This document shows positions 33,261-43,590 of a stretch of 64,000 nucleotides of DNA, one piece after another; positions within the stretch are counted from its first letter, which is position 1, and each line of letters starts with the position of its first letter. The position numbers and the translations under genes are program-made. Source of the DNA: Argyresthia goedartella (taxonomy: Eukaryota > Arthropoda > Insecta > Lepidoptera > Argyresthiidae); NCBI GenBank assembly GCA_949825045.1, contig OX463806.1:44168208-44232207 (forward strand). The letters are read 5' to 3'. The notes under the pieces were generated by a model. It was not told where the DNA came from. It searched no databases and saw only the letters and a list, made by a program, of their open reading frames with translations.

Positions 33261-33839
33261 GGCCTAATCCATCACCTTAATTAACCTCACAAGGACCACG
33301 GGCGCCATTTTCCTGTTATAGATTTTGAATTTATTTACCATGCATGAGGTTAAGTTGCAGAAACCAAAAAAAACATACCATCCAGCCTATTTCCATGCGA
33401 GAGGCAGAGAGGCACATAGTTAAAACTTTTTTTACTTTTGTTTTTTGATTGAAACTAATAACTTATAAGTTTTCATCAAAAATACAATAATAAAATCAGT
33501 TCACAAGCACGTAGCAATAAGTTGGGTTGTCGGCTAAGCTGTTTGCAAGTTGGCCCCATCAGTCGGGACCGGGGCGCTAAGCTAGGCGCACCTGTGACCG
33601 CAGCCGTCCCCTCCCCCCCCCCCCCCTCCCGCCCCCACCCCGGGCCGCCCCTTGAGCGGAGCGGATGATACTTTAGTATGGTTGGTAGTTTGTTTGGATT
33701 CTGTTGATTTGTTTTTTTTAAATTATTTATCCTATTTATACGAGGTGGTGTTTTGTAAAACTCCGCCCGACTCAGGCGCGGTTATTAACAAGACACTATC
33801 TATACCGTAAAAATACCTATTAATCATTAAATTATGGCC
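33261..33839. other. Unassigned sequence with a poly(C) tract
   Basis: A C-rich tract lies at about 33608-33650. Otherwise no gene or named repeat is seen. Confidence 0.5.
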
Positions 33840-34090
33840 TTACTTCTATAGCTTGTTACCGCACGTGCGCTACGTACGTGGACCGGCCGGGCGGGCGTGT
33901 TCGTACGTTGCGATTATTTCGGGACAAATTGAACACGGCCATTTGTGTATCGAAATTATGCGAATCAAAATGTTGCTTTACAAGCGATACGTAAACTGTC
34001 GTTCCTGAGCCGGATAAACAACACGTATACAAAGCAGCGGCGATGGGACAGCCCCCTGTAGCTCTAAATAAATAAACGTGAACGCAGTTG
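33840..34090. promoter_or_regulatory. Candidate CpG-richer single-copy block
   Basis: Contains GCACGTGCGC, TACGTACGTGGACCGGCCGG and many CpG pairs in an otherwise AT-rich region, with no repeat partner in the window. It may be a regulatory or insulator-like element; no ORF. Composition-based inference. Confidence 0.25.
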
Positions 34091-34804
34091 CAACGTTTAG
34101 GGATTTGTTATCCTATTTTTAAAGGATTCAAATTCATAAACAACAACATATATACTCCTTTTTCCACTATGGTTACACAAAGAAGTTGCAAAATTTAAAC
34201 TAGAGTTATATTGTCTCCTCCAAAGTACGGACTACAGATTCTGAGCTCCGTTCATCTGTGATCTGGTGTATGATCATAAGCTATGATCAATTGAACGGTT
34301 TGAGCATCGAATCCGATTATACGGCTAACGATCAGTCCATTTATTGGATAAAAATTGCGATTTTTATTATCACAACACGTTTATTACGCATTTTCCTGAG
34401 GCTGATGCACATATTTAGAAGACACTTTTTGTAGACAGCAAAAAATGCCAGCTCATCGCCACTGAGATATGAATTTAAAACACATCAGACCTAATGAGTA
34501 CATAGCGTCATACATATTCCCAAGCGGGAAGGCAGAGATGTGATTTAATCAATGAACACTTCATTCAACGAGGAGCTATGGCCTAAAACTCATCTAAAAT
34601 CTTATTAAAACTTATAATAACCAACAAAATATCAAAAAACCGACTCTCACCACCAGGACAATAATTATAAGCACCCTTATCTCAACAAAGTACCACGAAA
34701 CGGTTTGCCTTTCAAGAGTTTCAGCGCAATTCATTACCGGACCCAAAAAAAAGATTCCCGAACTTCCCGACCTCGCAACGTACAATTTAAAACCCAAATA
34801 CGCG
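34091..34804. other. Unassigned sequence
   Basis: No gene or repeat is recognised. Confidence 0.4.
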
Positions 34805-35125
34805 GCCTAACACCGCATTTTTCAAGACCTTTTTCTTAAGAGGCAGTGTCTGTTACTGCGTTAAAAATGATTTAGCTGCCCCCTCCGAGGTGAGTATTAT
34901 TACGGAGCCCGTCGGGACAGAGCCGGGGGGCTAATAAACGCTTATCAACGCGCTCATTATCGCGCCCTTAACATCGCTTTAATGTCCCGCGCTTGAACAA
35001 AACATATTTAATCACATTTTTCCCGGGAGTTTTGAAATTTCATAAATTCTCCGCGATGAAAGAGTGGCGCCTTGTTGGTTAGTGGACTGTGAATGCCGAC
35101 GGCGGCCTTTATACAGGGTATGACG
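34805..35125. promoter_or_regulatory. Candidate conserved non-coding block
   Basis: A GC-richer, single-copy stretch with dense CpG and several TAAT and ATTA cores (TAATAAACG, CTCATTATCGCG, ATTTAATCAC). No coding frame. Comparable in texture to 28875-29110. Confidence 0.25.
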
Positions 35126-35234
35126 GAAAGATATTTAGGTGTTATCGAGCCAAATGTACGTAAGTATGTTTGTAGTCTAGCATCTATGTCAATCTACTGG
35201 GTAAAAGTGGACGCAGCTTCAGTGGTAAACTTGA

Positions 35235-35460
35235 ATAACTTATAAACACACATTACACATTTACATACAAGCACATACATTGCTTCCGGCCCCACACTAG
35301 GATACCCTGTCTCGTGGGAACCAGAAACAGCGACATCACACACATATAAACATCCAAGACCTGGGGATTGTTTTTTTCTTTACCCCCAGCCGGGGATCGA
35401 ACCCGATACCTCTCGCATGGTAGGCAGAGCCACAACCGCTGCGCCACAGAGGTTGTCGCC
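35235..35460 (-). mobile_element. tRNA-derived SINE, family S1 (most complete copy)
   Basis: On the minus strand the head has the A box (TGGCGCAGCGGT), the anticodon-loop-like CTCTGCCTACC region and the B box GGTTCGATCCC. The body has CCAGGTCTTGGATG, GATGTCGCTGTTTCTGG and GGGGCCGGAAGCAATGTATG, and the 3' end is AT-rich. Best template for judging the other S1 copies. Confidence 0.85.
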
Positions 35461-35472
35461 GTAAGTCATATA

Positions 35473-35730
35473 TGTCACCGTAAGATAGTCACAACCGTTA
35501 GTTGATAAACAAACGTTATTTTTGCCAACTATCGACAGATAATAAACTGTAGCGTATCTGCTTAATATATGACGCGTTAGTTGATAAACTAACGGTTGAA
35601 ACCGTTAAATAATAAACTGGTTTAAACTTGAGTTGCAAACGAAATACCAGGGCAAACATTGCGTTAGCGGTAGTGTTAGGTTGACATGTAAGAACAAAAG
35701 AAACGTGGTTTTGACTATCTTACGGTGACA
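35473..35730 (+). mobile_element. Short TIR element of the shared-core family, end type 1, copy 2
   Basis: Ends TGTCACCGTAAGATAGTCA / TGACTATCTTACGGTGACA. CATATA occurs on both sides (35467-35472 and 35731-35736) and may be a target duplication, although the surroundings are TA-rich. The arms carry GTTAGTTGATAAACTAACGG motifs. The core is shortened, lacking the GGCGAGCG block but keeping AGGGCAAACATTGCG and GTTAGGTTGACATGTAAGA. Confidence 0.8.
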
Positions 35731-35736
35731 CATATA

Positions 35737-36099
35737 TATAAATAACACTTGCCGACCGCTGGTTTGTTGTGACCACACTTCTTACCACGTGTTATTCCCG
35801 ACACCGTCGTTTAATAACACACCATATTTCAACATGTCACCATCGGATAGTTTATATGAAATTTACGACATGTTACATTGTAATTTAGTGTCGCGAAACA
35901 GCCGTAAAGTCGGGCTTAAAAGATCAGAACCTTTGGCCCGATCGGGGGGGACAGGGGAGGGGTGTCCAGCCACTTAGAAAGGGTGACTCGAGGAGCAATA
36001 TTAGTGATCTTGATATTGTAATAAACATAAAAGGGGCATTCTGTAGGTTTTTACGGGGAGATTAGCTTGTAGGTTTAATCTAAGCTTATTTTATTTTAT
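35737..36099. other. Unassigned sequence
   Basis: No gene is accepted. The 62-codon frame at 35789-35977 has no motif. Confidence 0.4.
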
Positions 36100-36100
36100 G

Positions 36101-36124
36101 GTTAGGTTAGGTTAGGTTAGGTTA
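36101..36124 (+). repeat. Short interstitial (TTAGG)n run
   Basis: Four perfect TTAGG units plus part of a fifth. This is the insect telomeric unit, but it is far too short to indicate a chromosome end. Confidence 0.85.
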
Positions 36125-36299
36125 TAAAATCGTAAACCATCTAAAAGAATATGCTTATTCTTCAAAGGCCTTTGTGTAATAATAATAAATATAACTATAA
36201 TAAGACGTTTTTGTATGTTAGACTACGGGTTTATTTATTGCGGCTAAGTAGGCCAAAACAGTACTTTTGGCCTAGCCGCAATAAAAAGCCGCGTTGTAA

Positions 36300-36415
36300 A
36301 TAAAATTAAATAATAAATAAACGTAGCCCATTAATGTTCTCGCCGAGGGGCACAGGCCTTTACGATTAAGATTAAAGCCATACTCCACCACGCTGGCTCA
36401 GTGCGGGTTGATGGT
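36300..36415 (-). mobile_element. SINE family S2, 5'-truncated copy
   Basis: Matches the 3' half of 32940-33260 (GGCACAGGCCTTTAC, CCATACTCCACCACGCTGG) with an ATAAT/AATAA tail at its left end. The tRNA head is missing. Confidence 0.7.
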
Positions 36416-36419
36416 AAGT

Positions 36420-36690
36420 TAGGGTTAATCTGGCTCAACACAGACCTTGCTGTTAATAATTTTGTAATTATTTATTCCTGCTTATTAATCATAACAATTA
36501 AATTTTTCATATTTGTATTAGTTAAGCACAACCTAATTTTAAAAGAGATCTAAAAATCAATCTGTGGGAGTTTCTACGCCCTTCTTCTCCCACAGTGGTC
36601 CAATGTAGAGAAGAGGCAAAAAATGACGTTTGCTAAGTATATGTAAATATCTACAGTAATAAAGTACTTTGAGTTTGACTTCGATTTTGT
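36420..36690 (+). mobile_element. LINE family F1 3'-end fragment
   Basis: Starts AATCTGGCTCAACACA, contains AGAGATCTAAAAATCAATCT and CTTCTTCTCCCACAGTGGTC, and ends in AATAAAGTACTTTGAG. Close to the copy at 3945. Confidence 0.8.
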
Positions 36691-36728
36691 AAATAAGTTA
36701 CAGTTGTTTCTTTATGTCAACATATATA

Positions 36729-36953
36729 ATGATCACCAAAATATTTTTTTCCTACCCAAAATGGATAAATAAACACCAAAAGTGGCAACAAATATCAGGG
36801 CAAAATACTGCGGTAGCTTAGGTGAAAGGTAAAGGAGGTGAGCGAAGCGAAGCCCCCTTTATCCTTCTTGTTAGGTTGAACATGTAAGAACAACAAAAAT
36901 ACTTAAAACATAAACTTAAGTACACAAAACATAAAAAGAAGTTTGGTGATCAT
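36729..36953 (+). mobile_element. Shared-core TIR element, end type 2
   Basis: Twelve-base perfect inverted ends ATGATCACCAAA / TTTGGTGATCAT. The core at 36799-36893 has AGGGCAAAATACTGCGGTAG, GAGCGAAGCGAAGCCCCC and GTTAGGTTGAACATGTAAGA and matches 14328. The arms contain ATGGATAAAT on the left and, just outside, ATTTATCCAT on the right, unrelated to the end type 1 arms. Confidence 0.7.
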
Positions 36954-37199
36954 TTATCCAAACACAATTTGGTTGGACATTTATCCATTCTGGCAGTCAT
37001 TTCGAATTTATTGGTAGTAAAAAAGGTGCGTTTTTGGTAATCGTTTAAACACAAGCCTTTCTTTATTCTTGTTAATCTTGCAAGGATTCGTGAAACTATA
37101 AACGCAACTTGATTCTTTTATCAGTTCATATTTTTTAATTTCGCACCGAATTTAAAGTTATGTTCTTGTTCTTTATTTTATCGTTAAAAATATTAATTT
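36954..37199. other. Flank of the end type 2 element
   Basis: Repeats of ATTTATCC and TTTGG motifs up to about 36995 suggest the element or a relative extends further right. The remainder is unassigned. Confidence 0.35.
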
Positions 37200-38060
37200 A
37201 CTAGCAGACCCACTCTCGCTTCGCTGCGGGTAGCTCTACCCCTACTTTACCCTTACCTATCCCTACCCTAACCTACCCCTACCCCTACCCAACCCCTACC
37301 CTACCCTACCCCTACCCAACCACTACCCTACCCTACCCTACCCCTACCCTACCCCTGCCCTACCCTACCCTACCCTACCCCTACCCTAACCCTACCCTAC
37401 CCCTACCCTTACCCCTACCCTACCCTACCCTACCCCTGCCCTACCCCTACCCTACCCCTACCCTACCCCTACCCTACCCTACCCCTACCCTACCCCTACC
37501 CTACCCCTACCCTACCCCTACCCTACCCCTACCCTACCCCTACTCTACCCCTACCCTACCCCTACCCTACCCCTACCCTACCCCTACACTACCCCTACCC
37601 TACCCCTACCCCACCCCTACCCTACCCCTACCCTACCCCTACCCTACCCCTACCCTACCCCTACCCTACCCCTACCCTACCCCTACCCTACCCCTACCCT
37701 ACCCCTACCCTACCCCTACCCTACCCCTACCCTACCCCTACCCTACCCCTACCCTACCCCTACCCTACCCCTACCCTACCCCTACCCTACCCCTACCCTA
37801 CCCCTACCCTACCCCTACCCTACCCCTACCCTACCCCTACCCTACCCCTACCCTACCCCTACCCTACCCATACTTTACCCCTACCCTACCCCTACCCTAC
37901 TCCTACCCTACCCTACCCATACCCTATCCTACCCTACTTTTAAACCTTCCCTGGTCTACAACAAACATTTCAAAACCAAAATCAGCTAAATCGGCCCAGC
38001 CGTTCTCGAGTTTTAGCGAGACTAACGAACAGCGATTCATTTATATATATAAAGATTTTG
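37200..38060 (+). mobile_element. Transposon-like frame containing the minisatellite
   Basis: The left side begins ACTAGCAGACCCACTCTCGC and the right side has AAATCGGCCCAGCCGTTCTC, TTTTAGCGAGACTAACGAAC and TTATATATATAAAGAT. This paired frame is familiar from abundant insect repeats with a 'cccagccgt...gagttt...' 3' end, possibly RTE-related or non-autonomous. Between the two ends the sequence is almost entirely the CCCTA-rich array, so the array appears to be an internal expansion. Confidence 0.55.
37236..37940. repeat. 11-bp minisatellite (CCCCTACCCTA)n
   Basis: About 700 bases built mainly of the 11-base unit CCCCTACCCTA. The left third is less regular (CCCTA and CCTAA variants) and the centre (about 37440-37870) nearly perfect. 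It is related in look to, but distinct from, the TTAGG telomere unit (CCTAA on this strand). Confidence 0.95.
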
Positions 38061-38439
38061 CTATATGTCAGTCCCTAGAGATCGGTGAAGAGCCTCTTTG
38101 AATATTTGAATCCTATTCCTAAAGGTAAGCTGAAGATGAAATTCTAAGTGCCGCTGTCGGGGTGGCCAGCCTACAAAATGTTATTGTTTACTAAATTGTC
38201 ACTGTTTCTTTTAACGCAGGCACAACTATTCCTCAGTTACCCCGTATGGGAAAATGCGTGCTGTAATGTATTCTGTACCTCTTGACATAGCCCGATACCT
38301 TATAAATGCAAATCAAATCGATCTTTTAATGACTGGGAGCTGTACGCCAGTCAAACCTTACATTAAAAACGCAAAACTTGATGTAAAGCTGCATTTTTGG
38401 TATGTTATTTGGACCCTTTAAGAGTAAAGACAGCTCCCG
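38061..38439. other. Unassigned sequence
   Basis: No gene or repeat is recognised. Confidence 0.4.
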
Positions 38440-40150
38440 TGATTAAAAGATGTGGAGGAAAACTTCAGAGAGCCTGATTTTTTCTTGCCACTCTTCTGGA
38501 AGAACACATTATCCACATTGGCTCCCAATCCGTTTAGCAGAACCAAGAGGTCCATATCGTTTCCAATTATAAATACTTTTGTCTAGTGCTGTCTTCACTA
38601 TAGTGTAGTCTGCGTCCGTCCTCTCTCACTTGCTTTGTTTGGTTCCCTTCGTTCTCGAAACTTAAGCGAAGGAAGTCGATCATGCGCCGCTTGTTTTTGT
38701 CGTTAGACAGAAATTTCTCCTGGAGCACCTAGAATATAGAATAGAATGAATAAACTTTTAATAGTATATAGTATACTCGCAATGACTCGCATAGACTATC
38801 ATGTTACACTTGATGTACCTTGCCACATTCATAAATTTTGTTTATTATTGATATCACAAGGTTCTAAAGTGTTTACAGATTAATGCACGCGGCCAAACAT
38901 ATTGTTTAAAGTATCTTGATGATTGTTAAATGTCCAAATATTATTTCACTGCATCAATGAAGCTGGACGCGAATCGTCCCGGTGAATCAAACCGGGGCTG
39001 ATTTTAAAAGAATATATGTGATAGAAAGACTCCTAAGACCCAACTCAAATTTCAAGATAATAGAGGAAAAACGCTATCCTGGCTCACTCCACACCCCACA
39101 CCGTAGCTCGTGCGAACGCTTAAAATTAATCGTTACTTTCGATAGGATGTCGGGGATGCGTCTGCTACGCTCGCGACGACAACTTGATCGCAACTAGCTG
39201 TGTCCTTTGCAGAGGTCGTTCCGACGGATCACGCCAACAAGGGGGCACAGCCGCGTTTCCATACTAACCGAAATTGGTTGGGAAGTCGATAGATGTAAAC
39301 GGAAAGACAAATAACGAACATGAAGAATGGAGGCTGCATACCGACGTAACTTTTCTGCGGTTTTGTGCTTCTTTTCCCATCTTCTAGGTAGCCGTCAAAG
39401 ACAACTACCACATTCCTCCCAAAGTGTCTTAACGCGTAACTGACGTAACCAGCTATTATTTCTCTGACTGACATATTCAGGCACCAGACGACCTTATGGA
39501 GCAAGTAGCCTCAATCCACCACAACGAATGTAGAGATTTCCCTTTACGAATTCCTTCTACATAAAACAAAGACATTGGGTAGGCTGCCAACTCCTATTTG
39601 AAGTACTCTTTCAAGTCATTATCTGTCTGTTTTGTGATACTTTGAATGATGGTGAGAGGATCTATTTCAACCTGCTTGCCTGCTTCGTACTTTATCTCTT
39701 TGCTTGAAGCTTCATTTCCTGAAGGAGCTTCCAATGATCCTTTTGAACCCCAGTTCTCAATTCTTGTGGCTTGTAGAAATTGACTTTAGGGCCCCCAACA
39801 ATGTCAGTGCTGATAAACATTATTTTTACGTTACAAGGAAATGGAACGTGAGCATCCAACCAGTTCTAGATTGTTTCCACATCAGCAGAGTCTCTTATGA
39901 TTCGAGAGGACCTCATCTCACCGTTTTGTTCGGTATTGGTTACGGAAACGTCACAAAAGTACTCAAGTCCTTCACAGATGTTGGGCATGTAGACCATTCC
40001 TTCAGTCCAACGGGCAAGAACACTGCGAGATAAGCATCGACCATGTGTGAAGCCCCACTGACTCTTCATAGATCTCATTAGAACCTGCCCAATCATCAGG
40101 TCTGTTCATAAGCATGACCACAATGTGTGTGATCGTTGAATCGTGAACTG
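38440..40150 (-). pseudogene. Broken gene of an uncharacterised family with PIN/XPG-like nuclease motifs
   Basis: Minus-strand blocks in order: MKSQWGFTHGR, LARWTEGMVYMPNICEGLEY and MRSSRIIRDSADVETI (40096-39870, then a stop); NWLDAHVPFPC; IDPLTIIQSITKQTDNDLKE with a stop, then ELAAYPMSLFYVEGIRKGKS (about 39680-39540); LLHKVVWCLNMSVREIIAGY and HFGRNVVVVFDGYLED (39504-39390). After a ~600-bp unrelated stretch come LQEKFLSNDKNKRRMIDFLR (38728 on), ADYTIVKTALDKSI and IIGNDMDLLVLLNGLGANVD (about 38570-38510). The FDGY, A-D and GNDMDLL acidic motifs fit a PIN/5'-nuclease fold. I recognise the block order from multi-copy, unnamed arthropod and other invertebrate proteins. Stops and frameshifts make this copy dead. 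Whether the parent is a host gene or a transposon gene is unknown. Confidence 0.65.
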
Positions 40151-40363
40151 ACCTTTTTGTGTAAACAAACTAAATTCTTCCGGAGCCATTCTAAGCTGTA
40201 GCTCACTCCAGTCCTATAGGTATAGGTGGGCACTGTTGGCGTTGGCAATGAAAGTCACCTGCTGAATGAAAGCTGGATGCTAGATTTTTAGGAATGATAA
40301 TACCTACCCATAATTACGGGCAACTATCCACAAGAAACATATGGCCGGAAACAAAAAAATAAA

Positions 40364-40655
40364 ACGGCCAAGCGCAAGTCGGACTCGCGCACGAAGGGTT
40401 CTGTATCATTATCTTTAAAAACGGCAAGAAATCACGTTTGTTGTATAAGAGCCGCCTTAAATATTTATTTTATTCTGTTTTTAGTACGTGTTGTTACAGC
40501 GGCAACAGAAATACATCATATTTGAAAATTTAAACTGTCTAACTATCACGGTTCATGAGATACAGCCCGGTGACAGACGGGCAGACAGACGGACGGACAG
40601 CGGAGGCTTAGGAATAGGGTCCCGTTTGGCACCCTTCGGATACGGAACCCTAAAA
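40364..40655 (-). repeat. Family A repeat, copy 5 (most complete)
   Basis: Starts ACGGCCAAGCGCAAGTCGGA, then CGCACGAAGGGTTCTGTATC, AAATATTTATTTTATTCTG, the ACGGACGGACAGCGGAGGCT tract and TACGGAACCCTAAAAA. Both ends of the family are visible in this copy. Confidence 0.85.
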
Positions 40656-41945
40656 AATGGGTATCCCATAGTAACTTGTACTGAGGGACCAATTTTTTTT
40701 TCGTTTGCGACCACATGCTTCTTGGGGAAAGTTGTTCATATCGATGGGTACTATCATTCCCCAAAATATAGTCAGCTAATGAAATGTCATCCATTTGTAT
40801 GAACATATGTTATCCACTAAGCTAACTTAAGTAAAATATGTTTAACTTGTAAATTATTACTTAACCTACATAGGGGAATAATGGCTATTTTTTATAATCT
40901 AGAAAAATGGTCTCTAGTAGGTAGGAGGTAAAATGTAGTATTCGAAATTATAGAAATAAGTAATCAGTAGTTTTTGAAAAAAAGACTGAAAAATCTAAAA
41001 TTTTGCTCTGTTCCGCCGCAGCGACTGAACTTTATTTTAACTTGTGTCAAAAATTTCAATCACACGAATCAAGATTGCTTTTTTTAACGATACACAAGCC
41101 TTTAGCGTCAGTCTATTTAGCCAGCAGACTCTGCATTCGGTTGTCGCTCAAATAAATAAAAGCAGACACAGGTGTACCGTTTGTCCGTATGTTTGACGAG
41201 TGCTCTTTTGACGGCCCTCTTGTTTAAACTGGAAATTAAGAGACGAGCTCGGCAAACAAGATCACAGAACCCGCCGGAAAAAAAGGGTGGCGAAGTGCGC
41301 GGCGGTATCAGCGACGGAGAAAGAAATTGAATATTAAATGAAATAATTTATGCCATATTTATGATTTTGCAAATGAGCCCACCTTAATGAAACTTGGTGT
41401 TGAAATTTCGGTTTCCATAGCGCGGTTTTGGCTGGAAATTTAAATTTGCCTTCATACCTCGAACTGTGAACAACATCTTGAGAAATGTAGCTAAACGTAT
41501 AGGTATGTAATCTTTCTTGATTATAATCTTCAGAACCGAAAGATAAAAAGCGAGAATTTAGAAGAAATGACGTGCTGTCCTAACAGTTATGTTAACTTGT
41601 AAGTACATACCAGAACAAAATTGCTAAGCATACGCCAAACCTTCATTTACAAGTGTGTAAGTTCCTATCACAGGTTTCATGTGCCCTTCTTTCCCAGTGA
41701 CAACAATAGATTGTTCAGATGTCCTGTTCCAACTTCTAAAAGTGCTTTTTCCCAACGACAATTTATTGCTATAATGCTCCGCATCTTTATAATAAAATGA
41801 ATCCTCTCCTTAATTAAAAAAAAACTCAATAATTATCAGATCAAGAACAAAATCAAAAATTGTCTTATTAGATTAGATTATGATACTACTGAAAACCTGT
41901 TACTTAAGATAGCTTAACCTTGTACTTTCTACAGACTAGTAACCC
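40656..41945. other. Unassigned sequence
   Basis: No gene is accepted. A GC-richer patch at about 41190-41310 has no partner in the window. Confidence 0.4.
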
Positions 41946-41999
41946 GTTTTCGTTGAGTTATAGATTTGAGGTTACTCAAATCTATAACTCAACGAAAAC
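41946..41999. repeat. Perfect 25-bp fold-back with a 4-base loop
   Basis: 41946-41970 (GTTTTCGTTGAGTTATAGAT...) is exactly reverse-complemented at 41975-41999. Loop GTTA. Confidence 0.95.
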
Positions 42000-42479
42000 A
42001 GGCATAACACTTCATGCTCTTAAACACTCAGTACACACTCTTTAATACTCGACATTACATACAACTCACTACCAAAATAACAATATGTTCTTCCCTTTCA
42101 TTGGAAAAACAAAATTGTTTCACATACTTTACATCACAATAAAATAAGTACTTACTTATTTCCATTTAGGCGGAGGAGATCTTCTCGCATTGTTGCCAGT
42201 CCTCTTTTTCAGTTACTAAAATCCAAATCAAAAACAACGCAGTTAGTATGTATCAAAAATGACGTTTAATATATGGGAAAACTGTCAGAAATGTTTTCGG
42301 CCGATTTGAGTTGCGGGTGCGTTTCGGGCCGCGTAAATAAGTATTGTAAATACGTTGTATTTTTACTAAAAGATACAATAAATTACTATTATTACACACA
42401 TATTAAATTTAAAAGATTACATTAAGAGAAATCATATGTACAAAGGCGAGTTTATCTCTTAAAAGAAATTTATTCCAGC
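42000..42479. other. Unassigned AT-rich sequence
   Basis: No gene or repeat is recognised. Confidence 0.4.
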
Positions 42480-42745
42480 AGACCAAGGCTTGAAAGGGAA
42501 ATTTAAAATGACTTCATATCTTTTTCATCAGATCAATCCATTGGAACTGTGGAAAATTGGAAAAAGAAGGTATGGGGGAGCTTCTTGCCGTATCTTCTTA
42601 ACCCCGGGGCCCACCTTACGAAACTGTGTAGTCTCTTTTTTATACAAAAAATTTACTTGTAGTTATAAGTAAGTACATATAATTTTTACGTTGAATAAGA
42701 TATTTTTTTTATTTATATTCAATAAAAAAAACTGAATCTGACACT
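42480..42745 (+). mobile_element. LINE family F2 3'-end fragment
   Basis: AGAAGGTATGGGGGAGCTTC, CTTCTTAACCCC, TTACTTGTAGTTATAAGTAA, GTTGAATAAGATA and TATTCAATAAAA match 27385-27575. Only the UTR is present, so it is heavily 5'-truncated. Confidence 0.8.
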
Positions 42746-43129
42746 CAGGATGCTGCGCTCCATTGTTCGCTGGCAAATCTTGAGTTAAGACTTTCGAAGT
42801 TCGGTCAAAGACCATGTCTGAGCGCCGTAGGTCATCTAGATCATATCTAAATTAAAAATTTAAAGTTAACAATAAAAATTAAATTAAAACCTCTATAAAA
42901 ATCTTATAGTCTTAGGACTGAGTGAGTTGAGGGTGTATTTATCTATATTGCAAAAAATCGGCCATGAATTCGCCTAGAGAATATTGGCTTTTGGTTAATA
43001 ACAATTCGTTAGTCTTATACTGAACATACAGACGGTTTGTTCGTTTTATATATTAGGAAGGTTGTATTGTATATAAACATTGACATACAATATGGGCTTT
43101 TTGTAAATTTCTAGCGTATAGTTTCAAGC
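42746..43129. other. Unassigned AT-rich sequence
   Basis: No gene is recognised. Confidence 0.4.
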
Positions 43130-43350
43130 CTTTCGCGCGCAGAAGGTTTGCAGAAGATGTCTTAGAGGTTTGTAGATAGACTTCGGCGAACCCACTGTGC
43201 CCGACTAGGCGCGTTTCATCCGCCACCCGCAGCGTGCGGCCGCCGCAAGCCGCGGTCGGGAGCGCGATACTCGTAAATCAAACGGGATCACGCGCCGGCT
43301 ATCTGCTGACGCGACGCGCTCTGGTGGCGTGTGCTGTGCGGGCAGCGACT
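43130..43350. promoter_or_regulatory. CpG-rich island-like block
   Basis: Very dense CpG for this window (GCAGCGTGCGGCCGCCGCAA, ATCACGCGCCGGC, GACGCGACGCGCTC), about 200 bases, with no repeat partner. It may be a promoter, an untranslated exon or a regulatory element; no ORF or splice logic is visible. Confidence 0.3.
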
Positions 43351-43389
43351 ATCTGCTATTTTAATGCTATAAACAAAAAATTCCAAAAA

Positions 43390-43553
43390 AAATCCAAATA
43401 TCTTTAATGCTGTAGATATTTACATATACTTAGCAATCGTCATTTTTTGCCACTTCTCTACATTGGACCACTGTGTGAGAAGGAGGGAGTAGAAACTCGC
43501 ACAGATTGATTTTTAGATCTCTTTTAAAAATTGCTTATGCTTAAATAATGCAA

Positions 43554-43590
<37 letters not shown>

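Noticed and set aside
37236..37940. Array considered as a telomere or a CRISPR array
   Set aside because: The unit is 11 bp CCCCTACCCTA, not CCTAA, and it lies within ordinary DNA. There are no spacers, and the genome is eukaryotic.
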